Shown here: in pieces, positions 4,164 to 5,582 of the stretch
Numbering within the stretch: position 1 is the stretch's first letter
Layout: each line of letters opens with the position of its first letter
Source of the DNA: Chloroflexota bacterium
GTDB taxonomy: Bacteria; Chloroflexota; Dehalococcoidia; UBA1127; JACQUN01
Assembly (NCBI GenBank): GCA_016210285.1
Contig: JACQUN010000085.1
Coordinates: 1-5,582 of the forward strand
Direction of reading: 5' to 3'
Length of the DNA: 5,582 bases
Position numbers and translations under genes: made by a program
The notes under the pieces: generated by a model
Databases searched by the model: none
Seen by the model: the letters and a program-made list of their open reading frames with translations, nothing else
What the model was told of the DNA's origin: nothing

Positions 4164-5582
4164 TTATCCCTGCTTCCCGTCCCCCGCCACGCTCTCCGCC
4201 AGCAGCTCCAGGAGGTCCACCGCCTGTCTCTCCTCGGCCACGCCCTTGGCCGAGATGCCCTCGGTGAGCATCTGGAGGCAGAAGGGGCAGGAGGACCCCA
4301 CCGTCCTGGCCCCCGTCTGGAGGAAGTGGTCGGTGCGGACGCGGTTCACCCGCTGGCCTGCTTCCTCCATCCACATGTGGCCTCCGCCAGCGCCGCAGCA
4401 GAAGCCCCGCTCCCGGATGCGGGGCTCCATCTCCACCAGCTTCACGCCGGGGATGGCGCGGGCGATCTCCCGCGGCGCGTCGTAGATGCCGTTGTGGCGG
4501 CCCAGGTAGCAGGAGTCGTGGTACGCCATTGTGGTCTGGATGGTCTTGAGCGGCTTCAGGCGGCCCTGGCGGATCAGCTCGCCCACGAACTCGGTGTAGT
4601 GCACCACCTCAAACTGCCCGCCTAACTGGGGGTACTCGTTCTTGAGGGTGTTGAAGCAGTGGGGGCAGATGGTCAGCACCTTCTTCACGTTGTAGCGCTT
4701 CAGGGTCTCGATGTTCTGCTGGGCCATCGTCTGGAACAGGTACTCGTTGCCCATGCGACGGGCCGGGTCGCCGGTGCACGTCTCCTCGTTCCCCAGGATG
4801 CCGAACTTCACCCCGGCCACCTTCAGGACTGAGGCCATAGCCCGGGCGACCTTCTGGCTTCGCTCCTCCAGGGCAGGCGTGCACCCGACCCATAGCAGGA
4901 CCTCCACCTGGGGCTCCTCGGCCAGGGTCTTGACCCCCAGGCCCTGGGCCCAGTCGGTGCGGGTGAAGGTGGTGCCGCGCCAGGGGTGGCCGCGCCGCTC
5001 CATGCTCTGGAGGGCGTTCATGGCCGTTTCGGGCATCTCCGCCTTCTCCATCACCAGGTGGCGCCGCATGTCCACGATGCTGTCAATGTGCTCCACGGCC
5101 ACCGGGCATTCATGGACGCAGGCGCCGCAGGTCAGGCAGTCCCAGAGGGCCTGGACAGGGATGGCGCCGCCGATGAGGGGTTGGGGAGGCTCCGCGCCTT
5201 TGACCAAAGCAACCCGTTGCTCCAGAAGATACCCCTTGACGTTTTCCACGCTGTGCATGGGGGAGAGGACCTTCCCCGTGAGGTTGGCCGGGCAGTTGTC
5301 GGTGCACCGGCCGCAGACGGCGCAGGCGTACCCATCCAGCAGCTCCTTCCAGGTGAAGTCCTGAACGCGCCCCGCCCCAAAGTGCTCCGCCGTCTCCAGG
5401 TTCTTGATGGGGCTCAGGGGCCCCGACGGCTCCAGCCTGCGGAAGTAGGCATTGAAGGGAGAGGCGATCATGTGCATGTGTTTGGAGAAGGGGATGTAGA
5501 CGGCGAAGCCCAGGATGACCAGGAGGTGTGCCCACCAGAAGAGCCCGTGCAGGGTGGTGGCCGCATCCACGCTGAGGGACCC
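4164..5582 (-). CDS. membrane-anchored HdrD-like iron-sulfur oxidoreductase (N-terminus outside window)
   Basis: The frame is open past the right edge; 472 residues are visible (numbered below from the codon at 5568-5570, not the true start). FWWAHLLVILGFAVYIPFSKHMHMIASPFNAYFRR looks like the last membrane helix of a NarI-like haem b domain, with H15, H31 and H33 as possible haem ligands. Two 4Fe-4S sites follow: C83/C86/C89/C93 and C145/C148/C151/C155. Two cysteine-rich 'CCG' domains (heterodisulfide reductase HdrD/GlpC type) come next. The second is complete (C354, CCG 391-393, C428/C431). The first reads CTG at 265-267 with C230, C302 and C305. This architecture matches membrane-bound proteins thought to pass electrons between electron-transfer flavoprotein, or another cytosolic donor, and menaquinone; etfAB would be expected nearby but is not in view. 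The start residue at 5570 is internal, so the full protein is probably about 650-700 residues. The stop is 9 nt before hicA. Confidence 0.88.
   Translation of the reverse strand, partial: GSLSVDAATTLHGLFWWAHLLVILGFAVYIPFSKHMHMIASPFNAYFRRLEPSGPLSPIKNLETAEHFGAGRVQDFTWKELLDGYACAVCGRCTDNCPANLTGKVLSPMHSVENVKGYLLEQRVALVKGAEPPQPLIGGAIPVQALWDCLTCGACVHECPVAVEHIDSIVDMRRHLVMEKAEMPETAMNALQSMERRGHPWRGTTFTRTDWAQGLGVKTLAEEPQVEVLLWVGCTPALEERSQKVARAMASVLKVAGVKFGILGNEETCTGDPARRMGNEYLFQTMAQQNIETLKRYNVKKVLTICPHCFNTLKNEYPQLGGQFEVVHYTEFVGELIRQGRLKPLKTIQTTMAYHDSCYLGRHNGIYDAPREIARAIPGVKLVEMEPRIRERGFCCGAGGGHMWMEEAGQRVNRVRTDHFLQTGARTVGSSCPFCLQMLTEGISAKGVAEERQAVDLLELLAESVAGDGKQG

Noticed and set aside
4005..4625. Plus-strand open frame (206 codons) opposite hicA and the HdrD-like gene
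   Set aside because: It spans two well-supported minus-strand genes and their junction, with no family similarity of its own.

Overview
The window looks like chromosomal DNA from a GC-rich bacterium with an anaerobic or respiratory lifestyle. It encodes a membrane-anchored HdrD-like iron-sulfur protein of the type found in Chloroflexota, Desulfobacterota and some Firmicutes. A Dehalococcoidia-like Chloroflexota host would fit, but this is an inference from gene style and not a placement. Gene density is high. Every recognisable gene is on the minus strand except a transposase remnant at the left edge.

Read in the direction of transcription (right to left), the first block is the C-terminal part of the HdrD-like protein (4164-5582, N-terminus outside the window). 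It is followed after only 9 nt by a hicA-hicB toxin-antitoxin pair (1 nt apart), then a DUF2283 gene (9 nt on). After a further 46 nt comes an HNH endonuclease gene split by a frameshift (2624-3417). The DNA from about 2580 to 3460 is clearly less GC-rich than its flanks: 27 of 60 bases are G/C in 2641-2700, against 42 of 60 in 4981-5040. This suggests that at least the HNH gene arrived by transfer.

The second block begins at a near-consensus sigma70-type promoter on the minus strand (TTGACA, 17 bp, GATAAT; 2529-2557). Its -10 element lies inside a perfect 7+1+7 palindrome. The promoter precedes a tightly packed set of three genes: a 95-residue protein of unknown family with an acidic tail, a class I SAM-dependent O-methyltransferase of the COMT/ASMT type, and a D-2-hydroxyacid dehydrogenase. 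The gaps are 2 nt and 11 nt, so this is probably one transcript for a small-molecule modification pathway whose substrate cannot be read from sequence.

At the far left, on the plus strand and convergent with the dehydrogenase, is the last 42 codons of an IS630-type transposase. A GC-rich inverted repeat lies between the two converging genes. I saw no tRNA, rRNA, CRISPR array or riboswitch. The points most worth a second look are the palindrome-covered promoter with its uncharacterised first gene, the HicAB-DUF2283 cluster placed directly behind a respiratory gene, and the frameshifted nuclease.
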